Origin: Demequina salsinemoris | GTDB lineage: Bacteria > Actinomycetota > Actinomycetes > Actinomycetales > Demequinaceae | Direction of reading: 5' to 3' | DNA length: 64,000 nt | Assembly: GCF_000974805.1 (NCBI RefSeq) | Contig: NZ_BBQZ01000003.1 | Location: 310,001-374,000 of the forward strand | In this document: in pieces, positions 27,979 through 36,328 of the stretch | Layout: the number at the start of each line of letters is the position of its first letter | Numbering within the stretch: position 1 is the first letter of the stretch | The notes under the pieces: generated by a model | What the model was told of the DNA's origin: nothing | Database searches by the model: none | What the model saw: only the letters and a program-made list of their open reading frames with translations | Made by a program: the position numbers and the translations under genes

Positions 27979-29622
27979 ATGTTCTCGTATGGGAGTGCGC
28001 TGCGTCGTGCTCGTCGCGGCGCCGTGATGGTTGCGGCGGCTTTGGTCGCAGCGTTCACGGTGGGTCTTGGCGCGCAGGCGGTGGCGTCTGAGCCGGTGGT
28101 GTTCACGGCTGAGGTCGGTGGCGTGGTGCAGGTGGGGCGCACGCTGACCGCGGTGACTGACAACGTGGACGCGACGTATGACTATCAGTGGCGGGTCGGC
28201 GGCGTGGTCGTCGATGCTGACGAGTCGTATGACGTGGTCGCGTCAGATGTGGGCAAGACGCTGGTGCTGGTGGTGACGGCGCGTCAGGATGGCTTCGTCG
28301 AGGCGACTGTGAAGACCGCTGGGCTGACCGTGAAGCGCGGGACGTTCGCGTCCTTCACGCCGAAGATCACCGGCAAGCGGGTCGTCGGTCAGACTCTTGA
28401 CACGACGGTCCCGGACAAGGGGAAGGTGTCGATCGCGTGGCTGCGTGATGGGAAGGCGATCTCGGGGGCGACGGGTCAGCGGTACCGGCTGCGGTCGGCC
28501 GACGCGGGTCACCGCATCTCGGTGAAGATCGTGCAGCGTGCGTCGGGCTATGTCACGAAGAGGACCGTGTCGCCGTCCACGTCGAGGGTGAAGAGGGCGT
28601 TCGCTTCGACGGCGGAGCCGAGCATCGTGGGCATCGCGCGGGTGGGCAAGGTCCTCCGGGCCGAGGCTGGTGAGTGGTCTCCCGACGTGACGACGTTCAC
28701 CTACCAGTGGTACCGCGATGGGGTCGCGATCGGCGGTGCGACCAAGGCCGAGCGCAGGCTCGGTCTGAAGGATCTCGGCCACACGATCACGGTGAAGGTC
28801 ACGGGGCGCAAGGCCGGCTACCGCGCGGAGTCCAGGATGTCCGTCGCGACAGCGAAGGTGCGCAAGGGGATCATCAGTCTGAAGGCGGCGACGATCTCGG
28901 GGACGCTCAAGGTGGGCAGACGTCTGTCGGTGGATCTGGGGACCGTTCAGCCGTCGGGCGTGACGACCACCTACCAGTGGTATCGAAATCTCAAGCCCAT
29001 CGAGGGGGCGACAGGATCCACCTACAGGCTCAAGAATGCCGATGAGGATCGGCGCATCACGGTCAAGGTGCGGTACGCCAAGACGGGCTACGTGACCAGG
29101 GCGAAGATGTCGGTGGGGGTGGCGGATATCGAGCCGCGCAACCAGGTGATGCGAGGCAATGGAGTGTGGAAGGTGGGGACGGATGTTCGGCCTGGCCTCT
29201 ATTACACCGCGTCCTCGACAGACTCCTGCTATTGGGCGCGTCTGACCGACGCTTCGGGCTCGCAGGGATCGCTCATCGGCGATGACATCGGCAGCGGGCA
29301 CAGGATGATCCGGATCAAGGCGAGCGACGAGTATGTCTACACGGAGGGGTGCGGCGGCTGGATCCGCGACGATGGCACCGGGCGAGAGAAGCCTTATCTT
29401 CCCGGCGACGGCTGGTTCAGCATCGGATCCGATGTGCAGACGGGCACGTACGTGTCGACGGACAACGACCAGTGCTACATCGCGTTCATGGACACGCCGA
29501 CCGGCGAGTGGGCGGACATCCTCGCGAGCTACGTTCTTGACGGCACGATCTCGATGATTCTTCAGGAGGGCGACGGCGTCGTCGAGGTGCAGGGCTGCAA
29601 TCCGTGGAAGAAGGTCGGCTGA
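27979..29622 (+). CDS. Secreted protein with four Ig-like repeats and two C-terminal beta modules
   Basis: 547 residues, exported. The first 37 residues are a signal peptide (RRARRGAVMVAAALVAAFTVG, split at the hydrophobic core, ending AVASE). Four repeats of about 80-90 residues follow (starting near codons 38, 121, 208 and 297). Each has VGxxL, then YQWYRDG or a variant, GATxxxYRL, DxGxxITVKV and GY, the pattern of actinobacterial Ig-like cell-surface repeats. Two related C-terminal modules, each with W-x-VGTDVRPGxY, a CYW or CYI pair and a final GCGGW or GCNPW, end the protein. GAGGGGG precedes the ATG. Codon use is less GC-rich in third positions than neighbours. No catalytic motif is seen; adhesion or wall binding is inference. 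Confidence 0.8.
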   Translation: MFSYGSALRRARRGAVMVAAALVAAFTVGLGAQAVASEPVVFTAEVGGVVQVGRTLTAVTDNVDATYDYQWRVGGVVVDADESYDVVASDVGKTLVLVVTARQDGFVEATVKTAGLTVKRGTFASFTPKITGKRVVGQTLDTTVPDKGKVSIAWLRDGKAISGATGQRYRLRSADAGHRISVKIVQRASGYVTKRTVSPSTSRVKRAFASTAEPSIVGIARVGKVLRAEAGEWSPDVTTFTYQWYRDGVAIGGATKAERRLGLKDLGHTITVKVTGRKAGYRAESRMSVATAKVRKGIISLKAATISGTLKVGRRLSVDLGTVQPSGVTTTYQWYRNLKPIEGATGSTYRLKNADEDRRITVKVRYAKTGYVTRAKMSVGVADIEPRNQVMRGNGVWKVGTDVRPGLYYTASSTDSCYWARLTDASGSQGSLIGDDIGSGHRMIRIKASDEYVYTEGCGGWIRDDGTGREKPYLPGDGWFSIGSDVQTGTYVSTDNDQCYIAFMDTPTGEWADILASYVLDGTISMILQEGDGVVEVQGCNPWKKVG

Positions 29623-29637
29623 CACCTTCGCGTGGAG

Positions 29638-29671
29638 AGGAGGGGCATCGCTGGCGGGCGGTGCCCCTCCT
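29638..29671. terminator. Hairpin between convergent Ig-like protein gene and recQ
   Basis: AGGAGGGGCA and TGCCCCTCCT form a perfect 10-bp stem with a 14-base loop, 16 bases after the stop of the surface-protein gene. The minus-strand recQ gene ends at 29723, so the hairpin could serve both directions. TTCCGTCT follows on the plus strand. Confidence 0.65.
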
Positions 29672-29722
29672 TCCGTCTCATGGACGGCTCGATGCGACAC
29701 CGCGCCCGCAGCGCCGCTGCGG

Positions 29723-31897
29723 TCACCGCACCCCGAGCACGAACGGAAGCACCTCGTCCGCACCGGCAAGCCGGAGCGCGCGAGCCGCGACGGTGAGCGT
29801 CCAGCCGGAGTCGGTCTGGTCGTCGACGAGCAGCACCCGAGCGCCCGAGAGCTGAGTGCCCCAGACGTGAGTGTCCGAGACCTGAGCGTCCGGCGCGGGC
29901 TCCCACCTCAGACGCTTCGCCACGGCCGCGAGCCTTTGAGCCGAGTTCACGTCGTGCCGCGTCGGCTCCTCGTGACCCGGCGCGGGTGCGATGCTCCCGA
30001 GCATGGGCACGCCGAGGTAGCGCGCCAGTCCAGGGGCGAGATGGCTCATCAGAGTGGGGCGCGTCGCTGAGGCGACGCCGACCACCCCGTCGATGCGCCC
30101 GCGCTCGGGCCATTCATCGAGCACCTGCACCGCGGCGTGCCGCAGCGGCACCGGCAGCTCGGCGTCGAGCGGGGCCCCGTCCTCGGATCGCGCCGCAAAG
30201 AGATCGCGCAGCATCCCGGACCAGCCGAGGCCGTCGAGCCTGGCGATCGCCCGCGCGGTCGAGGCGCGCTCGCCATCGGGGATCTTCCCTCGCAGGTCGA
30301 TTCCGAGCGTGTCCATCCCGCTCGGCCACTGGCGACGGGGCACGATCTCGACGCCGACCGTGCTGAGCGCCTCCTGCGCGCGGGTGACGGACTCGGCGCT
30401 GGGCGCGTCGGGCAGCACCACCCCGCCGCATCCGTCGCAACGCCCGCACCTCCAGCCGTCCTCGAGGTCGGGATCGTCGAGCACCCGGCGCAGGAACGCC
30501 ATCCGGCACCCGTCCGTGCGTTGGTACTCGAGCATCGTCCGCTGCTCCGCCTCGCGCGTCGCGGCGACCTTCGCGTAGCGCTCGGCGTCGTATCGCCAGG
30601 GCTCACCCGTGGCGAGCCAGCCGCCCTGGACGCGGCGCACCGCACCGTCGACGTCGAGCACCTTGAGCATCGCCTCGAGCCGCGATCTGCTGAGGTCCAC
30701 GGCCGTCTCGAGCGCGGGGACGCTCGTGGGGCGCTCGCGGTCGAGCGCGGCGAGGGTCGCGCGCACGGTGTCCTCGGGAGGGAAGGCCTGCGAGCCGAAC
30801 CACTCCCAGATGGCGCGGTCCTCACGCCCGGGCAGGAGCGCGACGACCGCTCGCGAGACCCCGCGCCCGGCGCGCCCCACCTGCTGGTAGTACGCGATCG
30901 GCGACGACGGCGCCCCGAGGTGCACGACGAACGCAAGGTCGGGCTTGTCGAAGCCCATCCCCAGAGCGGAGGTCGCGACGAGCGCCTTGACGCGGTTGTC
31001 CTTGAGGTCCTGCTCGAGTCGTTCGCGCTCTGCTGGATCCGTGCGACCCGTGTAGGCGCCGACCTCGAGTCCCGCCGCGCGGAGCTGGGACGCGACCTCT
31101 TCGGCAGCCGAGACGGTGAGGCAGTAGACGATGCCCGAGCCCTCGAGCGAGCCGAGCGACTGCGCGAGCCACGCGACTCGCGCGGCCGGGTCGGGAAGGT
31201 CGAGCACCGCGAGGTGGAGCGACTCGCGGTCCAGCGCCCCGCGCAGCACGAGCACCTCCGCCGATGCCGAGTCTCCCGTGATCCCGAGCTGCTCGGCGAC
31301 GTCGCCGGTCACCCTCTCGTTGGCGGTCGCGGTCGTGGCCAGCACGGGGATGCCGGTCGGCAGGTCCGCGAGGAGGGTGCGGATGCGCCGGTAGTCGGGG
31401 CGGAAGTCGTGTCCCCAGTCGGAGATGCAGTGCGCCTCGTCGATCACGACGAGCCCGGCGTCGGCCGCGAGCCTCGGCAGCACGGCGTCCCGGAACTGCG
31501 GGTTGTTGAGCCGCTCGGGCGAGCACAACAGCACGTCGACCTCGCCCGCGGCGATCGCGTCGTGCACGGCCTCCCACTCGGTGACGTTGGACGAGTTGAT
31601 GGTGACGGCGTGGATCCCCGCCCGCGAGGCCGCCGCGATCTGGTCGCGCATGAGGGCGAGCAGGGGAGAGACGATGATGGTGGGCCCCGCTCCGGCGTCG
31701 CGCAGCAGCCTGGTCGCGACGAAGTACACGGCAGACTTGCCCCACCCCGTGCGCTGGACCACGAGGGCGCGCGAGCGGCGCGCCACGAGCGCCTCGATCG
31801 CCGTCCACTGGTCGGCGCGCAGCGACGCGTCCTCGCGGCCGACGAGCGTGCGCAGCGCGGCCTCGGCCGCGTTCCTCATGGTGAGCGTCTCGGTCAT
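29723..31897 (-). CDS. RecQ-family ATP-dependent DNA helicase with C-terminal phosphoribosyltransferase-like domain
   Basis: 724 residues. Two RecA domains: motif I is VVQRTGWGKSAVYF (about residues 45-58), motif II IDEAHCISDWGHDFRPDYRRI, then YYQQVGRAGRG. A zinc-binding region follows (CRMAFLRR...CGRCDGCGG). The last 60 or so residues contain VLLVDDQTDSGWTLTVAARAL (near residue 685), which matches the PRPP-binding loop of type I phosphoribosyltransferases instead of an HRDC domain. Motif I is unusual (RTGWGKS instead of TGGGKS). The ATG at 31897 is 7 bases after a TAGGCT -10 box, so it is preferred over a longer frame. The role in DNA repair is inferred from the helicase family. Confidence 0.88.
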   Translation of the reverse strand: MTETLTMRNAAEAALRTLVGREDASLRADQWTAIEALVARRSRALVVQRTGWGKSAVYFVATRLLRDAGAGPTIIVSPLLALMRDQIAAASRAGIHAVTINSSNVTEWEAVHDAIAAGEVDVLLCSPERLNNPQFRDAVLPRLAADAGLVVIDEAHCISDWGHDFRPDYRRIRTLLADLPTGIPVLATTATANERVTGDVAEQLGITGDSASAEVLVLRGALDRESLHLAVLDLPDPAARVAWLAQSLGSLEGSGIVYCLTVSAAEEVASQLRAAGLEVGAYTGRTDPAERERLEQDLKDNRVKALVATSALGMGFDKPDLAFVVHLGAPSSPIAYYQQVGRAGRGVSRAVVALLPGREDRAIWEWFGSQAFPPEDTVRATLAALDRERPTSVPALETAVDLSRSRLEAMLKVLDVDGAVRRVQGGWLATGEPWRYDAERYAKVAATREAEQRTMLEYQRTDGCRMAFLRRVLDDPDLEDGWRCGRCDGCGGVVLPDAPSAESVTRAQEALSTVGVEIVPRRQWPSGMDTLGIDLRGKIPDGERASTARAIARLDGLGWSGMLRDLFAARSEDGAPLDAELPVPLRHAAVQVLDEWPERGRIDGVVGVASATRPTLMSHLAPGLARYLGVPMLGSIAPAPGHEEPTRHDVNSAQRLAAVAKRLRWEPAPDAQVSDTHVWGTQLSGARVLLVDDQTDSGWTLTVAARALRLAGADEVLPFVLGVR

Positions 31898-31904
31898 GCC
31901 GACG

Positions 31905-31910
31905 AGCCTA
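31905..31910 (-). promoter_or_regulatory. -10 box TAGGCT of leaderless recQ transcript
   Basis: On the minus strand TAGGCT is followed after 7 bases by the recQ ATG (31897). No ribosome-binding site is present in the gap. Confidence 0.55.
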
Positions 31911-31999
31911 GGCCGGGGGTCCGACACGAACCGCCAGGCACCCACGCGGACGTGCGGAATCCCGTCCCGGCATGTCGCGCCGGGCATGGCGCACGCGCG

Positions 32000-32040
32000 T
32001 ATAGTCTTGGCGTTCTAGGAAAGTTCGCCTAGGCGAACTT
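32000..32040 (+). promoter_or_regulatory. mntH promoter with perfect 20-bp operator palindrome
   Basis: TATAGT (32000-32005) is a good -10 box. Directly downstream of the expected start lies AAGTTCGCCTAGGCGAACTT (32021-32040), a perfect palindrome. Its core resembles the interrupted palindromes bound by DtxR/MntR-type metal-dependent repressors. Position downstream of the -10 fits repression when manganese is plentiful. The regulator is not in the window; MntR binding is inference. Confidence 0.75.
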
Positions 32041-32087
32041 CGGATGCTGGGCGGCCCCGGCATCGTCCCCGTAGGAAGGCGGTCGTC

Positions 32088-33362
32088 ATGACCAGCACGC
32101 TGACCCCCAGCGACGAGGGCCAGGACACGCGACGACGCGGCTCGGTCCGGCGCGTCTCCACGCTCCTCGGGCCCGCCTTCGTCGCCGCGATCGCCTACGT
32201 CGACCCCGGCAACGTCGCCGCGAACCTCACCGCGGGTGCGGAGTACGGCTACCTGCTCATGTGGGTGCTCGTCGTGTCCAACACGATGGCGGTCCTCGTC
32301 CAGTACTCCTCGGCCAAGCTCGGCCTCGTCACCGGCCGCAGCCTGCCGGAGCTGCTGGGCGAGCGGATGGGCCGCGGCACGCGGATCACGTACTGGGCAC
32401 AGGCGGAGATCGTCGCCGCCGCGACGGACCTGGCCGAGGTGATCGGCGGAGCGATCGCGCTGTACCTGCTGTTCGACATCCCTTTGGTGCTGGGTGGGCT
32501 CATCGTCGGCATCGTCTCGCTCGGCCTGCTGCGCGTGCAGTCGAACCAGGGTCAGCGGCCGTTCGAGTTCGTCATCATGGGGCTGCTCGCGATCATCGCG
32601 GTGGGATTCCTCGTCGGGCTGTTCTTCACCGACACGCACTGGGGACAGGCGGCCGAGGGCCTCGTGCCCCGCTTCGACGGCCCGCCCACGGTCCTCCTGG
32701 CGGCGTCGATGCTCGGCGCGACCGTCATGCCCCACGCGATCTACCTGCACAGCTCGCTCTCGCGCGACCGGCACGGCTCGGGCCACGGGCACTCCCGCCT
32801 CAAGGAGCTCCTCCACGCGACCAAGTGGGACGTGGGCCTGAGCCTGATCATCGCCGGCGGGGTGAACATCGGCATGCTGATGCTCGCGGCGGGCGCTCTG
32901 CGCGGGGTCGACGGCACGGACTCGATCGAGGGCGCCTACGCCGCGATCGACAACGCGCTCGGCCCTGCGATCGCCGCGATCTTCGGCGTCGGCCTGCTCG
33001 CCTCGGGCCTTGCCTCGACCTCGGTCGGCTGCTACGCGGGAGCGTCCATCATGGGCGGTCTCATCCACCGCAGGATCCCGATGATCGTGCGCCGCTCGAT
33101 CACCCTGGTCCCCGCGCTCGTGATCCTCGGCAGCGGAGTCAGCCCGACGTGGGCGCTCGTGATCTCGCAGGTCGTGCTGAGCGTGGGAATCCCGTTCGCG
33201 CTCGTCCCGCTCGTGCGCCTCATCTCGGATCGCGAGCTCATGGGGATGCACGTCGCCGGCACCGCGACGAAGGTCGTCGCCTGGACCGTCGTCGCGGCGA
33301 TCGTCTCGCTCAACGCGGTCCTCCTGGTGCTGACGGTCACGGGAGACGTGGGCGTCGGCTGA
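32088..33362 (+). CDS. mntH: Nramp-family Mn2+/divalent metal transporter MntH
   Basis: Proton-coupled importer of Mn2+ (and Fe2+). Of 424 residues most are in about eleven hydrophobic helices. The metal-binding helix 1 motif DPGN is at residues 39-42 (AYVDPGNVAANLTAGAEYGY), and the helix 6 motif is MPHAIYLHSSLSRDR (from residue 214), both diagnostic for Nramp transporters. An AGGAAGG ribosome-binding site stands about 7 bases before the ATG. It has its own promoter with an operator palindrome and sits between recQ (divergent) and hisC. Confidence 0.94.
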   Translation: MTSTLTPSDEGQDTRRRGSVRRVSTLLGPAFVAAIAYVDPGNVAANLTAGAEYGYLLMWVLVVSNTMAVLVQYSSAKLGLVTGRSLPELLGERMGRGTRITYWAQAEIVAAATDLAEVIGGAIALYLLFDIPLVLGGLIVGIVSLGLLRVQSNQGQRPFEFVIMGLLAIIAVGFLVGLFFTDTHWGQAAEGLVPRFDGPPTVLLAASMLGATVMPHAIYLHSSLSRDRHGSGHGHSRLKELLHATKWDVGLSLIIAGGVNIGMLMLAAGALRGVDGTDSIEGAYAAIDNALGPAIAAIFGVGLLASGLASTSVGCYAGASIMGGLIHRRIPMIVRRSITLVPALVILGSGVSPTWALVISQVVLSVGIPFALVPLVRLISDRELMGMHVAGTATKVVAWTVVAAIVSLNAVLLVLTVTGDVGVG

Positions 33363-33379
33363 CGCCTGCCACCCACCAC

Positions 33380-33385
33380 TAGACT
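33380..33385 (+). promoter_or_regulatory. -10 box TAGACT of leaderless hisC operon transcript
   Basis: TAGACT is followed after 7 bases by the hisC ATG (33393). It indicates a separate promoter for hisC-hisB-downstream genes, independent of hisD. Confidence 0.6.
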
Positions 33386-33392
33386 CGGCGGC

Positions 33393-34487
33393 ATGACTCT
33401 GCCGCTCCGCCCGGACCTCGCGGGCCTCAAGCCATACGGCGCTCCGCAGCTGGACGTGGACGCGCGGCTCAACGTCAACGAGAACCCCTACCTGCCTCCG
33501 GACTCGGTCGTCGACGCGATCACGACCGCGGTGCGCAAGGCCTCGTACGGCCTCAACCGCTATCCGGACCGCGATGCGGAGTGCCTGCGCAGGGACCTCG
33601 CCGGATACCTCGCGTCGGAGTCCGACGCGGACTTCCTGCGTGCCGAGAACATCTGGGCGGCCAACGGCTCCAACGAGATCATGCTCCACCTGCACCAGGC
33701 CTTCGGCGGCCCGGGGCGCAAGGTCCTGAGCTTCGCTCCGACCTACTCGATGTACCCCGAGTACGCGCGCGACACCCTGACCGAGTACGTGACGTTCCCG
33801 CGCTCGGATGACTTCACCCTGGACGTCGACGCTGCCGTCGCCGCGATCGCCGAGGTCCAGCCGTCCATGGTCATCGTCGCGAGCCCCAACAACCCCACGG
33901 GCACGGCGCTGCCGCTCGACCACACGGTCGCGCTGCTCGAGGCGGCGGACAAGGTCGACTCCGGCTGCCTCGTCGTGGTCGACGAGGCCTACGCGGAGTT
34001 CCGCCACGTCGGCGTGCCGAGCGCGCTGAGCCTCCTTCCGACCCAGCCGAACCTCGTGGTGAGCCGCACCATGTCCAAGGCGTTCGCGATGGCGGGCGGA
34101 CGCCTGGGCTACCTCGCCGCATCCCCCGCCATCGTCGACGCGCTGCAGATCGTGCGCCTGCCGTACCACCTGAGCGCCGTGACGCAGGCGACGGCCAGGG
34201 CCGCGCTCGCGCACGCCCGCGAGCTCCAGGCGCAGGTCGCGGAGATCCGCGCCGAGCGGGACGACACCGTCGCCTGGCTCAAGGCGCAGGGCTACACGGT
34301 CGCGGACACGGACGCGAACTTCGCGCTGTTCGGTCCGTTCGAGGACCGCCAGGCAGTTTTCGAGGGACTTCTGGAGCGCGGGGTGCTGATCCGCGTCACG
34401 GGTCCCGAGGGTTGGTTGCGCGTGTCGATCGGCACGCCGCAGGAGATGGCGCTGTTCCGCAGCGCGCTGTTGGAGGTCACCGCATGA
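33393..34487 (+). CDS. hisC: Histidinol-phosphate aminotransferase HisC
   Basis: PLP-dependent class I/II aminotransferase making histidinol phosphate. [58 protein letters not shown] and the PLP lysine in [17 protein letters not shown] (K229) are all visible. The 364-residue length is normal. The stop overlaps the hisB start as ATGA. Confidence 0.96.
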   Translation: MTLPLRPDLAGLKPYGAPQLDVDARLNVNENPYLPPDSVVDAITTAVRKASYGLNRYPDRDAECLRRDLAGYLASESDADFLRAENIWAANGSNEIMLHLHQAFGGPGRKVLSFAPTYSMYPEYARDTLTEYVTFPRSDDFTLDVDAAVAAIAEVQPSMVIVASPNNPTGTALPLDHTVALLEAADKVDSGCLVVVDEAYAEFRHVGVPSALSLLPTQPNLVVSRTMSKAFAMAGGRLGYLAASPAIVDALQIVRLPYHLSAVTQATARAALAHARELQAQVAEIRAERDDTVAWLKAQGYTVADTDANFALFGPFEDRQAVFEGLLERGVLIRVTGPEGWLRVSIGTPQEMALFRSALLEVTA

Positions 34488-35086
34488 GCCGCACTGGACG
34501 CATCGAGCGCGCCACGAGCGAGTCGCAGGTGCTCGTCGAGCTGGATCTCGACGGGACCGGCGTCACGGACATCGACACGGGCGTCGGCTTCTACGACCAC
34601 ATGCTCACCGCGCTCGGCAAGCACTCGCTCATGAACCTCACGGTCAAGGCGACGGGCGACCTGCACATCGACTCGCACCACACCGTCGAGGACGTCGCGA
34701 TCTGCATCGGAGAGGCCCTGCGTGAGGCGCTCGGCGACAAGAAGGGCATCTCCCGCTTCGGCGACGCCCTCGTGCCGCTCGACGAGGCCCTGGCCCAGTG
34801 CGTCGTCGACGTCTCCGGGCGTCCCTACTTCGTCCACACGGGCGAGCCCGTCGGCCAGGCCACGCACCTCATCGGCGGCAACTTCGCGGGATCGCTGACG
34901 GCGCACGCCCTCGAGTCGATCGCGCACCACGCGGGGATCTGCGTCCACATGCGCGTGCTCGCCGGCCGCGACCCGCATCACATCGTCGAGGCGCAGTTCA
35001 AGGCGCTCGCCCGCGCGCTGCGCGCCGCGGTGACCGAGGACCCGCGCATCGCCGGCATCATCCCGTCCACCAAGGGTGCGCTGTAG
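34484..35086 (+). CDS. hisB: Imidazoleglycerol-phosphate dehydratase HisB
   Basis: Dehydrates imidazole glycerol phosphate. Monofunctional form of 200 residues with the manganese-binding histidine motifs [27 protein letters not shown] and [14 protein letters not shown], and the C-terminal [15 protein letters not shown]. The ATG at 34484 overlaps the hisC stop. Its TAG stop shares one base with the GTG of the next gene. Confidence 0.97.
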   Translation: MSRTGRIERATSESQVLVELDLDGTGVTDIDTGVGFYDHMLTALGKHSLMNLTVKATGDLHIDSHHTVEDVAICIGEALREALGDKKGISRFGDALVPLDEALAQCVVDVSGRPYFVHTGEPVGQATHLIGGNFAGSLTAHALESIAHHAGICVHMRVLAGRDPHHIVEAQFKALARALRAAVTEDPRIAGIIPSTKGAL

Positions 35087-35544
35087 TGGCGGATGCCGAG
35101 ATCCTCGCGGTCTTCACACCGGTCGGGGATCAGCGGGTGCTCGCCGCGGTCATGGCGATGGGCGGCTGCAAGGGCCGCGTGATCCTCACCTCCGGTGGCG
35201 CCTTCGGCGTCCTGGACGATGCGTCCGACGCCATGGCCGCCAAGGTCGGCCAGGTCGTGTCGAACTTCGTCAAGACGATGCCGGTCGTCGTGCTCGACCG
35301 CAAGGCCGGCCAGATCACGGCGATCGAGTGGAGGGCGGGGGAGCGCGGTCAGGCGCTGCCCCCCGGCCTCGCGCTCGACAACGCCCCGGGCGTCGTCCTG
35401 TCGGTCATGTCGGGCGCGCAGGACTTCGACGAGGTCGCGGCGCTGCACGAGGACAAGGTGTCCGGCGCGCGCATGTCGAAGTGGAAGGCCTTCCGCTCGC
35501 TGCGCGCGGTCGCGAAGGAGACGAAGGCGCGGCTCGAGCCGTAG
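35086..35544 (+). CDS. Uncharacterised protein encoded inside the his operon
   Basis: 152 residues of unknown function. It starts with strand-like LAVFTPVGDQRVLAAVMA, then CKGRVILTSGGAFGVLDDASDAM and VGQVVSNFVKTMPVVVLDRK, and ends in a basic helix (KWKAFRSLRAVAKETKARLEP). No transmembrane segment, signal peptide or familiar catalytic motif is seen. The GTG start shares its first base with the hisB stop, so translation is surely coupled. I believe similar small proteins follow hisB in other Micrococcales (recollection, not checked). A role linked to histidine synthesis is inferred only from position. Confidence 0.8.
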   Translation: MADAEILAVFTPVGDQRVLAAVMAMGGCKGRVILTSGGAFGVLDDASDAMAAKVGQVVSNFVKTMPVVVLDRKAGQITAIEWRAGERGQALPPGLALDNAPGVVLSVMSGAQDFDEVAALHEDKVSGARMSKWKAFRSLRAVAKETKARLEP

Positions 35545-35599
35545 CGCCCAGGCGCCACCTGGTCGCCGCAGGCCCGGCATCTGCGACCCCGCCCGCCAC

Positions 35600-35605
35600 T
35601 AGACT
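35600..35605 (+). promoter_or_regulatory. -10 box TAGACT of leaderless hisH transcript
   Basis: TAGACT is followed after 7 bases by the GTG at 35613. It would give hisH an internal promoter within the his gene run. No Shine-Dalgarno exists upstream of this GTG. Confidence 0.55.
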
Positions 35606-35612
35606 TGCGCGG

Positions 35613-36269
35613 GTGAGCACCCCCACCGTCTGCGTCTTCGATTACGGCTTCGGCAACGTCCGCTCTGCGACCAGGGCGCTCGAGCACGTGGGCGCCGAGG
35701 TCCAGCTGACCGCCGACCGTGACGTCGCGATGAACGCCGACGGACTCATCGTCCCTGGTGTGGGCGCGTTCGCGGCCGTCATGGAGGGGCTCAAGGAGGC
35801 GCGCGGGGATCAGATCGTCGGCCGCCGCCTTGCTGGCGGGCGCCCGGTGATGGGCATCTGCGTGGGGCTCCAGGTGATGTTCTCGAAGGGCGTCGAGCAC
35901 GGCGTCGAGTCGGAGGGCCTGGACCAGTGGCCCGGCACCGTCGAGCTGCTCCAGGTGCCCGTGGTGCCCAACATGGGGTGGGCGAAGGTCGAGCCTCCCG
36001 AGGGCTCGGTGCTGTTCGACGGGATCGCCGACGAGCGCTTCTACTTCGTGCACTCCTACGGCGCGCGCGAGTTCCCGCTCGGGACCACGGAGGACACCGG
36101 CCGCTTCCGCGCACCGCTCGTGACGTGGTCCGAGGCGGGCACCGTCGAGCAGCCCGACCGCTTCGTCGCCGCGGTGGAGAACGGCGCGCTCATGGCGACG
36201 CAGTTCCACCCCGAGAAGTCCGGTGAGGCCGGCCTCGCGCTGCTGCGCAACTGGGTCGAGTCCCTCTAG
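35613..36269 (+). CDS. hisH: Imidazole glycerol phosphate synthase glutaminase subunit HisH
   Basis: Class I glutamine amidotransferase feeding ammonia to HisF. FDYGFGNVRSATRALEHVGA starts the protein. The nucleophile Cys83 is in PVMGICVGLQVMF, and the other triad members are H199 and E201 in TQFHPEKSG. Length is 218 residues. The GTG at 35613 gives the conserved N-terminus and lies behind a -10 box. hisF is not in the window. Confidence 0.95.
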   Translation: MSTPTVCVFDYGFGNVRSATRALEHVGAEVQLTADRDVAMNADGLIVPGVGAFAAVMEGLKEARGDQIVGRRLAGGRPVMGICVGLQVMFSKGVEHGVESEGLDQWPGTVELLQVPVVPNMGWAKVEPPEGSVLFDGIADERFYFVHSYGAREFPLGTTEDTGRFRAPLVTWSEAGTVEQPDRFVAAVENGALMATQFHPEKSGEAGLALLRNWVESL

Positions 36270-36328
36270 GACTATTCCGCTCCGCGCCGACGTCGATTAC
36301 CGTGGATCGACGGCTCTGAGGGGGCGAC

